Below, in pieces: positions 1 through 7,900 of a stretch of DNA of 13,990 nucleotides (position 1 is the stretch's first letter; every line of letters begins with the position of its first letter). This stretch comes from Calditrichota bacterium (lineage in GTDB: Bacteria; Zixibacteria; MSB-5A5; GN15; FEB-12): positions 1 through 13,990 of the forward strand of contig DAOWIC010000307.1 in NCBI GenBank assembly GCA_030641085.1, given 5' to 3'. The notes below the pieces were generated by a model. The model ran no database searches. It was not told where the DNA came from and saw nothing but the letters and a program-made list of their open reading frames with translations. Both the position numbers and the translations under genes were made by a program.

Positions 1-2
1 AA

Positions 3-695
3 CTGGTAGAAAAGGCAGCCCATATCGCCGACGAGGTCTGGCACAAGGCGAACGAGAAGATCAAGACCGGCATGTCGGAAATCGAGATCGCCGCCCTGAT
101 CGACAAACTGATAATCAAAGCCGACTTTAAGCCGAGCTTTGAGACAATCGTCAACGCCGGTGACAAAACTCGGCCGGGTCATGGCTCGCCCACCGACGCC
201 ATAATGTCGCCCGGTGATCTGCTCCATATCGACTTCGGCGTCGAGTGCGAAGGCTACTGCTCCGATATCCAGCGATTGCTCTATTTCAAGCGACCCGACG
301 AAGAAGAGCCGCCGGTGGAACTGGTCGATGCGTTCAATATGGTCCGGCGAATCATTTCCGAAACGGCAACATTGTGCCGTCCCGGTGTCCAAGGTTGTGA
401 GGTTGACCAGCGCGCCCGACAAATGCTGGTCGATAACGGCTATCCTGAGTACGAGCACGCGCTCGGCCATCAGTTGGGCCGCGATGTTCACGATGGCGGC
501 GCGATTATCGGTCCGAAGTGGGAGCGCTACGGCGTGACGCCCACGATTCCGCTGGAACGGGACAATCTGTTCACGCTCGAACTTGAGATTATTCTGCCCG
601 GTATTGGCTGTGTTGGGCTGGAGGAAGATGTTTGTGTAACTGAAGACGGGGCGACTTTTCTCAGCCCCCGACAGATGGAGTTGATCGTCAAATGA
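3..695 (+). CDS. M24-family metallopeptidase (Xaa-Pro aminopeptidase type), 5' truncated by the window edge
   Basis: The reading frame is open from the left edge, so the start and N-terminal region lie outside the window; the ATG at 72 is internal, because the frame before it encodes sensible M24 sequence. The visible 230 residues form a pita-bread catalytic domain. The five expected metal ligands can be placed: Asp in HIDFG (codon at 231), Asp in YCSDIQR (264), His in GHQLGRDVH (468), Glu in TLELE (near 579) and Glu in GLEEDVCVT (621). A second conserved His lies in DVHDGG. Family knowledge: M24B enzymes are dinuclear-metal, usually cytoplasmic, exopeptidases that remove an N-terminal residue preceding proline; methionine aminopeptidases share the fold. 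The GHQLG and LELE segments differ slightly from textbook GHGIG and IEPG. The stop overlaps the next start (ATGA), implying co-translation. The fold assignment is firm; the exact substrate is not visible. Confidence 0.9.
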   Translation: MVEKAAHIADEVWHKANEKIKTGMSEIEIAALIDKLIIKADFKPSFETIVNAGDKTRPGHGSPTDAIMSPGDLLHIDFGVECEGYCSDIQRLLYFKRPDEEEPPVELVDAFNMVRRIISETATLCRPGVQGCEVDQRARQMLVDNGYPEYEHALGHQLGRDVHDGGAIIGPKWERYGVTPTIPLERDNLFTLELEIILPGIGCVGLEEDVCVTEDGATFLSPRQMELIVK

Positions 696-1540
696 TAAGA
701 TTCTTTACCCCCCTGATTGTCCTCATTGCCCTGACTTTACTGCTTTCCGGTGTCGGCTGCGGCCCGAAAAAAATCGCCGATGAAACTGCGTCCGGCTGCT
801 ACCCAGAGAATCTTCTGGTTGACGTCAACGACGGTCGCATGGATGTGCAGTGGAACACCCGGTGCGACAGGCTGATCAGCGGCTACAATATATACATCTC
901 CGAAGAACCGTTGACCGAGAAATACTCCGGTGTCGAATTGCCCGGCTCGATCAAGCCGTTTAACAATCCGACCTATGCCGGGGATACCGATCCCGATGAC
1001 GGCGTCGAGCATTTTATCGCCGAAACATTGGAGAACGGCAAAGAGTATTATGTCTCGGTTCGAATAGTCAACCCGGATCGGACCATGTCGCCGCCGTCCA
1101 ACGAGGTGCTGGCAATCTGCGGGCCGCGCGGCGAAATCGAATTGCCAATCAGGTTTAAGTCGGACAAAGACGGCTATTCCTTTGAGCGCAACGAATACGT
1201 TCGCGTCGCCGATATGGCCAATGATCTGTACTTTTTCAGCAAGGACGGGGTCGATTACCTGGCGTCGCCGAGCCGGCTTGACGGTTTCCAGAAAGAGAAC
1301 AAGTTCGGTATGCTGAACGCAAAAGGCGATCTGGCGGCGGTGATTGCGAAACTGCCGAAGCTGAAAAGCGACCCGAGCAAGGATAAACTGGCGGTCAAGG
1401 AGAACGACTGGGTCCATGTTCGCACACCGGAAGGAACCAACGCGCTGGTGAAGGTCCTCGATGTCAGTGGCAAGGGTGACGAGCGCACGATCAGGCTGTT
1501 TTTTGCATACACCTCAGTCCGCGACCGCATGGTTTTTTAG
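692..1540 (+). CDS. exported, probably lipid-anchored fibronectin type III protein
   Basis: This is a 282-residue protein. Residues 1-22 are a hydrophobic signal peptide ending LLSGVGC, with Cys23 as a plausible lipidation site. The lipobox is imperfect (Gly rather than Leu at -3), so a soluble periplasmic form is possible. Residues of about 37-143 look like one fibronectin type III domain: paired beta-strand text such as MDVQWNTRCDRLISGYNIY, then NGKEYYVSVRIVN and SPPSNEV. The remaining 140 residues are charged and beta-rich, contain VKENDWVHVRTPEG, and match no family I recognise. The ATG at 692 overlaps the upstream stop by four bases, and a GGAG at 677-680 lies 11 bases upstream, so translation is probably coupled to the peptidase gene. 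FN3 domains usually mediate binding; no catalytic motif is visible. The function is unknown. Confidence 0.8.
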   Translation: MIRFFTPLIVLIALTLLLSGVGCGPKKIADETASGCYPENLLVDVNDGRMDVQWNTRCDRLISGYNIYISEEPLTEKYSGVELPGSIKPFNNPTYAGDTDPDDGVEHFIAETLENGKEYYVSVRIVNPDRTMSPPSNEVLAICGPRGEIELPIRFKSDKDGYSFERNEYVRVADMANDLYFFSKDGVDYLASPSRLDGFQKENKFGMLNAKGDLAAVIAKLPKLKSDPSKDKLAVKENDWVHVRTPEGTNALVKVLDVSGKGDERTIRLFFAYTSVRDRMVF

Positions 1541-1698
1541 CCTCGCCGACAATCGGCACAGTGTCAATGTCATTCCAACGGCTGCGAATTCGAGCAATCT
1601 GCCGGGGGGCGCTTAAGGATTGGTAACTAATTCCGATATAGCCTATTGGGTCGGTGTGTCAGCGCCGGTCAAGCGGATAAAACTGGATTGAGATTGTC

Positions 1699-1704
1699 TA
1701 TAAT
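1699..1704 (+). promoter_or_regulatory. candidate -10 element in the nadE-like leader
   Basis: A perfect TATAAT lies in an AT-rich stretch (about 1690-1735) within an otherwise GC-rich gap and about 95 bases before the start codon. No good TTGACA-like -35 sits at the right distance. TANNTTTG, the Bacteroidota -7 consensus, can also be read at 1701-1708, but without an upstream TTTG at the expected spacing. The rest of the gap 1541-1798 holds only a short GCCGA/TCGGC hairpin (1545-1557) without a T-run. Confidence 0.4.
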
Positions 1705-1784
1705 TTTGTTGTTGTTTTTGTTTTCGATAATGTTTAGTTTGAGTCCCGATTCAGAATTCATCCATAAACTTAGAGAAATTGTGT

Positions 1785-1791
1785 GAGGGAG
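1785..1791 (+). promoter_or_regulatory. ribosome binding site supporting a TTG start
   Basis: GAGGGAG ends 7 bases before the TTG at 1799. This strong Shine-Dalgarno match at good spacing is what decides the non-ATG start for the NadE-like gene. Confidence 0.7.
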
Positions 1792-1798
1792 CGATAGA

Positions 1799-2767
1799 TT
1801 GGAATTCAACAAGCATAGTCTTGATATCGACGCCGCGAAAGCGACCGATGACCTTTGCCGGACGATCCGCGAACAAGTGCGCGATCGCTGCAAAAGGACC
1901 GGCGCGGTGATCGGTATTTCCGGGGGAATCGACTCGTCGGTGGTCGCCGCGCTTTGTGCCCGCGCCCTGGGGCCGAAGAGAGTGGTCGGCATCATGATGC
2001 CCGAGAAAGATTCGTCATCTGACAGCAAATCGCTGGCGCAGATACTGGCTGAGAAATTCGGTTTCGAGACGGTCGAGGAAAGCATCTCCGACGGTTTGAC
2101 CGGGCTGGGCTGCTACCAGAGACGGGACGAGGCGATTCGTTCGGTTTTCCCGAATTACGACGATAGCTACATGGCGAAGATCACCATTCCGACCAACATC
2201 CTCGAGAAGGAATCGTATAATTTCTTCGAATTAACCATCGAGGACAAGGAGGGCAGGTCGGAGACAAAACGACTGCCGCTGAAAGCGTACCTCCAGATAG
2301 TCGCCTCGACCAACCTAAAGCAGCGCCTGCGCATGACCACGCTGTATTATCATGCCGAGAAGCGCAACTGGGCCGTGATCGGCACCGGAAATAAAGATGA
2401 ACATGAGCAGGGCTTTTTTGTTAAGTACGGCGACGGCGGAGCGGACCTGAAGCCGATCGCACATTTGTTCAAGATTCAGGTTTTCCAGTTGGCCGAGTAT
2501 CTGGGTGTTCCCGAGGAGATAATCAACCGCACTCCGACCACCGATACCTACAGCGCCGATACCACCCAGGAGGAGTTTTTCTTCGGGCTGGATTTTTACC
2601 GGATGGACATGCTCTGGCACGCGATGGAGAACAATGTCCCCCCGGCGCAGGCGGCCGATGTGCTCGGGATAAGCGAGGAACAGGCGGCGCGGGCGTACGC
2701 CAATATCAAGCGCAAGATTGTGGCCACCGAATATCTGCGCATGCAGCCGCTTGAGATAAGCGAATAG
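1799..2767 (+). CDS. nadE: NAD+ synthase-like ATP pyrophosphatase (stand-alone synthetase domain, no glutaminase)
   Basis: This 322-residue protein belongs to the N-type ATP pyrophosphatase family. Visible motifs are the PP-loop SGGIDSS (residues 41-47), RLRM (176-179), GTGNKDE (195-201) and KYGDGGAD (209-216), in NAD synthetase order. NadE adenylates nicotinate adenine dinucleotide and amidates it with ammonia; no nitrilase-type glutaminase domain is present. It is longer than the roughly 270 residues of typical ammonia-dependent NadE. The extra length is mostly an insertion around residues 118-170 between the PP-loop half and RLRM. Some motifs deviate: GTGNKSE has become GTGNKDE, and the usual PSAxLxxxQxDE stretch reads PTTDTYSADTTQEE. 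It starts at TTG with a strong ribosome site. An acyl carrier protein follows 47 bases downstream, then an acyl ligase, so it may serve that pathway rather than, or as well as, NAD synthesis. Family membership is firm; the true substrate is open. Confidence 0.85.
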   Translation: MEFNKHSLDIDAAKATDDLCRTIREQVRDRCKRTGAVIGISGGIDSSVVAALCARALGPKRVVGIMMPEKDSSSDSKSLAQILAEKFGFETVEESISDGLTGLGCYQRRDEAIRSVFPNYDDSYMAKITIPTNILEKESYNFFELTIEDKEGRSETKRLPLKAYLQIVASTNLKQRLRMTTLYYHAEKRNWAVIGTGNKDEHEQGFFVKYGDGGADLKPIAHLFKIQVFQLAEYLGVPEEIINRTPTTDTYSADTTQEEFFFGLDFYRMDMLWHAMENNVPPAQAADVLGISEEQAARAYANIKRKIVATEYLRMQPLEISE

Positions 2768-2814
2768 AGAACGGCACATCAACATTGACGATTAACAGAG
2801 GTTAATGACTGGCT

Positions 2815-3072
2815 ATGGATAAAGAAACTGTACGACAAGACATCCGGGGTTTCATTGAAGAGACATTCCTCTTCGGAGAAGATACAGACAAACTGAACGA
2901 TTCCGATTCCTTCATGCAAAACGGCATTGTCGACTCCACCGGGATTTTGGAGGTAACCAGCTACGTGGAGGAAAAATACGATATTTCGATTGAGAATGAC
3001 GAGATGGTTCCCGCCAATCTCGATTCGATCGAGAACCTGAGTAATTTCATCAGCCGCAAGGCGAATGGTTAG
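2815..3072 (+). CDS. acyl/peptidyl carrier protein
   Basis: This is an 85-residue acidic helical protein of carrier-protein size. The phosphopantetheine site is NGIVDSTGILEV, with attachment Ser41 (codon at 2935). The site has DST instead of the DSL typical of fatty-acid AcpP, and the helix after it (VTSYVEEKYDISIENDEM) matches dedicated carrier proteins of secondary or polysaccharide pathways. Once charged with 4'-phosphopantetheine it would hold an acyl or aminoacyl thioester. A weak AGAGG (2797-2801) precedes the ATG by 13 bases; the ATG at 2805 is excluded because it meets a stop after five codons. It lies between the NadE-like gene and an AMP-forming ligase on the same strand. The ligase is the obvious candidate for loading it, which is an inference from neighbourhood. 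Confidence 0.9.
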   Translation: MDKETVRQDIRGFIEETFLFGEDTDKLNDSDSFMQNGIVDSTGILEVTSYVEEKYDISIENDEMVPANLDSIENLSNFISRKANG

Positions 3073-3142
3073 AGACCGCCGTTGATTCTCGCGCCGACCG
3101 ATCCGGCGGGAGTTGTCGGTATGCGGTCCGGGACATAATTTC

Positions 3143-4735
3143 ATGCTGTTGGGCGACCTATTGACGAGAGCAGCCGCCGCTTTTCCCGAGCGAAAGGCGG
3201 TTGTCCATCTCGATCAGAGCATCAATTACCGTGATCTTGCTTTACGATCGGGCGTCCTCGCCGAACACCTGAAGGGTATCGACCTGCCTCCGGGCAGTCG
3301 TATCGCTCTTTATCTGGAAAACTCCATAGACTACGTGGCCGCCTGTTTCGCGGTGCTTAACGCCGGGCATGTGGTAGTGCCGATCGATACATCGCTCAAT
3401 CATGAAAAGCTGAATTTCATCTTAAACGACTGCCAGGCACAGGTACTGATTGTCCACGCCCGCCACCAACGCATGTTAGCGAAGCTCTGGGAGCTGAAAC
3501 CGTCACTGGTTCGTGTCATCTCCGACAAGCAACTGAAATTCAGGCCGGATCAGATCGTTTGCGACACTTTCAACGAGATAGCAAATACGGCCGTTGGCAG
3601 CGACATAGAAAAGTCCGACGCGCCTGCGGCCGATCTTCCCGGTTGGGATGATGCCAATGCCGCCCCCCGCGATCTGGCGGCGATCTTTTACACCTCCGGT
3701 TCCACCGGCGAGGCGAAGGGCGTTATGCTGTCGCATCGTAACCTGATCTCGAATACGATCGGAACAGTGGAGTACCTGAAACTGACCGAGAAAGACAGCG
3801 TTCTGGTGATCCTGCCGTTTTATTACATATATGGCAATTCGCTTATGCTGACCCACATGTCGGTGGGCGGCGCGCTGGTGATCGACAATCGATTTATGTA
3901 TCCCGAAATTGTTCTGGACACGATGGAAGCCGAAAACGTCACCGGCTTTTCCGGGGTGCCCTCCAATTTTATGATCCTGCTCAACACCTCCTCGTTCGCC
4001 GAGCGAAAGCTCGAGTCGTTGCGCTATTTCACACAGGCCGGCGGCAGCCTTGCCCCGGAACTGATCAAGCGACTTTATGATGCTTTCTCGCATAAAGAGA
4101 TCTATATTATGTATGGCCAGACCGAGGCCTCGCCGCGCATCACCTGGCTGCCCCCGGAACGATTGATCGAGAAACTCGGCACGGTTGGGATCGAAGTTCC
4201 CGGTCTGCTGGTGCGGATTATCAAGGAGAACGGGGAAGAGGCGGTTGTGGACGAAGAGGGTGAGATCGTGGTCGGTGGCGACAGCGTGATGATGGGTTAC
4301 TGGAACCAGCCGGATGAGCAGAAAGAGGTGCTCAAAGACGGCTGGCTGTACACCGGCGATCTGGCCAAACGGGACGACGACGGCTTTATTCGCATTGTCG
4401 GGCGCAAGAAGGAGATCATCAAATCCGGCGGCAATCGCGTCAGCGCCAAGGAGATCGAAGAATGCCTGCTTACCTGCGAGGCGATCCACGAGGCGGCCGT
4501 GTTTGGTGTTCCCGATGACCTGCTCGGCGAGGCGATCAAGGCGGTCGTTGTCCCTCGCAACGGCTGTGACATAGAACTGCAGCAGATAAGGCAGCATTGC
4601 CGCCGAACGCTGTCGGAGCATAAAATCCCCAAACTGATAGAAATCGCCGAGTCGCTGCCGAAATACAAATCAGGCAAAGTGAACAAAGGCGTTCTGGCCC
4701 GAGCAGGTCAATCCGACGCCGCCCCATCCGATTGA
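3143..4735 (+). CDS. AMP-forming acyl ligase (acyl-CoA/acyl-ACP synthetase family)
   Basis: This 530-residue protein of the ANL adenylating superfamily activates a carboxylic acid as acyl-AMP and then transfers it to a thiol. Motifs in order are the P-loop YTSGSTGEAKG (residues 183-193), YGQTEA (324-329), YTGDL (403-407), the hinge VGRKKEIIKSGGNRV (419-433), and the C-terminal catalytic Lys512 in KSGKVNK. All catalytic signatures are intact. The reading frame extends up to a TTG at 3113, but a GGGAG there touches the TTG with no spacing. The ATG at 3143 begins MLLGDLLTRAAAAFPERKAV, the usual N-terminus of the family, so I chose it despite a weak ribosome site. It lies 70 bases after the carrier protein gene, suggesting that protein, rather than or besides CoA, as acceptor. 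The organisation resembles acyl-ligase/ACP pairs in exopolysaccharide and secondary-metabolite loci. The acyl substrate cannot be read from the sequence. Confidence 0.88.
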   Translation: MLLGDLLTRAAAAFPERKAVVHLDQSINYRDLALRSGVLAEHLKGIDLPPGSRIALYLENSIDYVAACFAVLNAGHVVVPIDTSLNHEKLNFILNDCQAQVLIVHARHQRMLAKLWELKPSLVRVISDKQLKFRPDQIVCDTFNEIANTAVGSDIEKSDAPAADLPGWDDANAAPRDLAAIFYTSGSTGEAKGVMLSHRNLISNTIGTVEYLKLTEKDSVLVILPFYYIYGNSLMLTHMSVGGALVIDNRFMYPEIVLDTMEAENVTGFSGVPSNFMILLNTSSFAERKLESLRYFTQAGGSLAPELIKRLYDAFSHKEIYIMYGQTEASPRITWLPPERLIEKLGTVGIEVPGLLVRIIKENGEEAVVDEEGEIVVGGDSVMMGYWNQPDEQKEVLKDGWLYTGDLAKRDDDGFIRIVGRKKEIIKSGGNRVSAKEIEECLLTCEAIHEAAVFGVPDDLLGEAIKAVVVPRNGCDIELQQIRQHCRRTLSEHKIPKLIEIAESLPKYKSGKVNKGVLARAGQSDAAPSD

Positions 4736-4776
4736 TCCCCGTCGCAGCTTTTAACGGTCGCCCTCACTCCATTAAT

Positions 4777-4795
4777 CAACCGTCAGTCGCGGTTG
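4777..4795 (+). terminator. weak hairpin after the acyl-ligase gene
   Basis: CAACCG (4777-4782) pairs with CGGTTG (4790-4795) around a 7-base loop, 42 bases after the ligase stop. No real T-run follows, so intrinsic termination is uncertain. Its position between two transcription units is the main support. Confidence 0.3.
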
Positions 4796-4839
4796 CTTAT
4801 TGTAGCCGAACAGACCATATGCCGGGCCGAGAAATTGTC

Positions 4840-4867
4840 TTGACAACCTGTTGAAACATAGTATTTT
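4840..4867 (+). promoter_or_regulatory. candidate sigma-70-type promoter for the secreted protease operon
   Basis: A perfect TTGACA (4840-4845) is followed after 16 bases by TATTTT (4862-4867). This is a plausible -35/-10 pair in the 223-base gap before the protease gene, giving a leader of roughly 85 bases. The rest of the gap shows only the weak hairpin at 4777-4795. Confidence 0.5.
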
Positions 4868-4958
4868 ATGGATATAGTTGAACGAATTCCCATTTGGGCC
4901 GTTTTTCTATTAGACGACCCCGTGCCGAATCCACCTTTAGCAGTATCGCATCGAGAAA

Positions 4959-7900
4959 ATGCGCAAGATATACAGAACATCGGCTTACTGGATATTTCTG
5001 ACCCTGTTCGGTTTCTGCTCGACCGCGTCGGTTGCCACAGAGATGCCATCCGGTCCGGTCCCGGGCCGTTTTATAGTCAAACTCTCGGCTACTGCCAAGC
5101 CTGATCGTATGCGCCTGGCGCTGGCCGGCGGCGCCAGCCTGAAGAAGATCGGATCGCTCATTACATCGAATGAGATCGTCGGCGCGGATCAGTGGAACCG
5201 TTTCTATGTTTACACAAGCAACGACAAAACGATCGACGCGCCCGGTCTCGCGGCCATCCTCGGACAGGATAATTTCGAATATGTCGAGCAGGACCACTAC
5301 CTTCAGTTTTTTGAATTCCCCACCGACGCCCTGTTCGACCAGCAGTGGTATCTTCATAATTACGGCCAGGAGTATCTCGGAATAGAGCGGATCACCGGTG
5401 ACGATAACGATGAACTGGTGCTCAAACAGGGACTAGCCGGCAACGATGTCGGGGTGATTGCGCATTATGCTGCCATGCCTGCCGACCAGACGCGCGTGAT
5501 CGTGGCGATAATCGACTCCGGGGTCGATCTGATCCACCCGGAACTGCTGGGACGGTTCTGGGTAAACGCCGACGAGATCCCGTACAACAATATCGATGAC
5601 GATCACAACGGCTATGTCGACGACACTCTCGGATTTGATATTTCCGGCGACGAACTTAACATCTTCAATATTATCGGTGACAACGATCCCACCGATGAAG
5701 ACGGGCACGGCACTCATATCGCGGGCATTGTAGCTTCCAACTGGGACGGCCTCGGCGTGGCCGGCATGGCGCCCAACGCGGACATAATGCCAATCAAGAT
5801 CTTACCGAACGCGATTCTCTCGGTCGGTGCCGAGGGAATTATGTATGCTATCAATTCCGGCGCGAAGGTGATCAATATCAGTTGGGGAAGTCCCTATGAA
5901 TCGGGCATTGTCCGCGAGGTGCTCAATCTGGCCCGGCAGAACGGTGTTTTTGTTTGTATCGCCGCCGGTAACACGGGCGACACGGAACGCTTCTATCCCG
6001 CCGCTTACGAGTCCTCGTTCGTGGTGGGCGCGGGCGATTCCTACGGCTACATGACCGACTTTTCCACCTACGGCGCTCACATCGATATCGTCGCTCCCGG
6101 GCTGGATATCCTCTCACTGCGGGCGGCCGGTACGGATCTGTACGCTCCGAGTGAGCCGGGCGTGCGCATTATCGACGAAGACTCACTGTATTATCTTTCC
6201 GACGGGACCTCGATGTCCACGCCGGTCGTGGCGGGAGCGGCGGCGCTGCTTTGGTCGGTTCGTCCTGATCTGCCCCTCGATGAGTTGGAGCAGGCGCTCT
6301 TGCACGGCGCCACCGACATGATTGACCCGCACGGAACGGGCGAGAACCTGGTCGGTCCGGACACTATTACGGGATACGGTTACCTGAATGTCAGCAGTTC
6401 ATTAAGCCTGCTCGACGATGACGGTATCCACCTCGTTCAGCCGGTACGCGGTCAACGTTACACGACCGATATCGAAATCATGGCCGGTCCGGTAGGCGGC
6501 TACTCCCGAGGGTGGCTGCTCGAGTACTCCCACGGCCCCGGTTCCGAAGACTGGCATCATCTGGCGGAAGGATCCTCGTTGCCGTCCGATTCGATCCTGT
6601 ATCTGTTTGACGATCACTTTGTCGAGGGCACTATAAACCTGCGCCTGGTCGATGATTGGGGCACCGTCAGTGTCACCAGTTTCACCTATGTCCGGCGGAA
6701 TATCACGACAATGGTTTCGCCGCTGGACGATGACCGGATCAAATATGATATCCCTGTAACAGGTTCGTGCTACGGCCCCGATTTCGATTCCCTGACAATT
6801 TACTACCGCAATGGCGGGGAAATGACGCAACTGACTTCATCGACGCGTGAGGTATTCGATGACGAGTTCTACCGCTGGGCCGTTTCCGGCATTGATACCG
6901 GTGCCTACACGCTCTACCTATGCGGCTTTTACGATGCGGAGCGGTTTGTCGACAGCGCCTCGGTCTATGTGGAATCGGCCTTTGCCGCTGGCTGGCCGCA
7001 GCAGATGCCCGGCCGCGGATCGATCACGCCGGTCTGTGCCGATCTCGACCACGACGGCACCAGGGAGATTATTATCGGCACCTACAACGGCCTGTTTGTC
7101 TACGGGCCGCAGGGTGAGGTTCGCGAAGGCTTCCCGGTCCAACCCACCGAGGACATGCGTTGCGTGCCCGCAATCTATGATGTCGACCGCGATGGCGAGG
7201 ACGAGATAATCGCCACCTCTCACGACGGCATTCATGTTTTTAATTCGGATGGCAGCTATGCCGACGGCTGGCCGCAGGAATGCTACACCGGTATGATCCC
7301 GAACGACTACACCTTCCCCAACCCGACCGTAACAAGGCTTGGCCTGAACGAAGATTCGGCGATTGTGATTATCAACAAAGTTGGCCATATCCTGGCCTAT
7401 GAATTCAACGGCGATTCCTATTTCTATTCTCTTGAGGGACTCTTTACATCATTCGATCCGCGTATCGCCGATGGCTGGGGATACGGCGGCTATAGCTCGC
7501 CCTTCGTTACCTCAACCGACATGACCGGGGACGGACACATGGAGGTGGTGGCGTCCTATTCGTCGCCTTTTCCGTATAGCGGAGTGGGCCTGTTTGAGGG
7601 CCGCACCGGGCGCCCTGTTAACGATTGGACCAGCCCGCTGGTTGTACAGGCCGCCCTTATCTACGGCACCGCGCTGGCGGATCTGGATGGCGATGACCGG
7701 CTCGAAATCGTCAGCAGTGGTTACGACAATTCCGGCATCCCGCATGTCTGGATAAAGACCAATCTTAACGAGGATCTCCCCGGATGGCCGCAAGCGCTGC
7801 CCGAGGTGGAGGACTGGTTAGGCGCCTACCCGATTCTGGCCGATCTCGATCTCGACGGTGTGCCGGAGATACTCTGCTCGTTCTTCGAGTTCGATATCGC

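Noticed and set aside
1545..1557. GCCGA/TCGGC hairpin after the FN3 gene as a terminator
   Set aside because: Only five base pairs with a three-base loop and no following T-run; likely chance.
1701..1708. Bacteroidota-type -7 promoter box (TANNTTTG) before the NadE-like gene
   Set aside because: No matching -33 TTTG at the expected distance, and other promoters in the window look sigma-70-like with TTGACA.
3113..3142. TTG start for the acyl ligase at 3113
   Set aside because: The GGGAG touches the TTG with no spacing and the added residues lack family similarity; the ATG at 3143 gives the standard N-terminus.
3503..4621. Long minus-strand open frame (372 codons) opposite the acyl ligase
   Set aside because: The plus strand carries an intact ligase with all motifs across the same bases; the antisense translation has no recognisable domain and is a by-product of GC-rich codon use.
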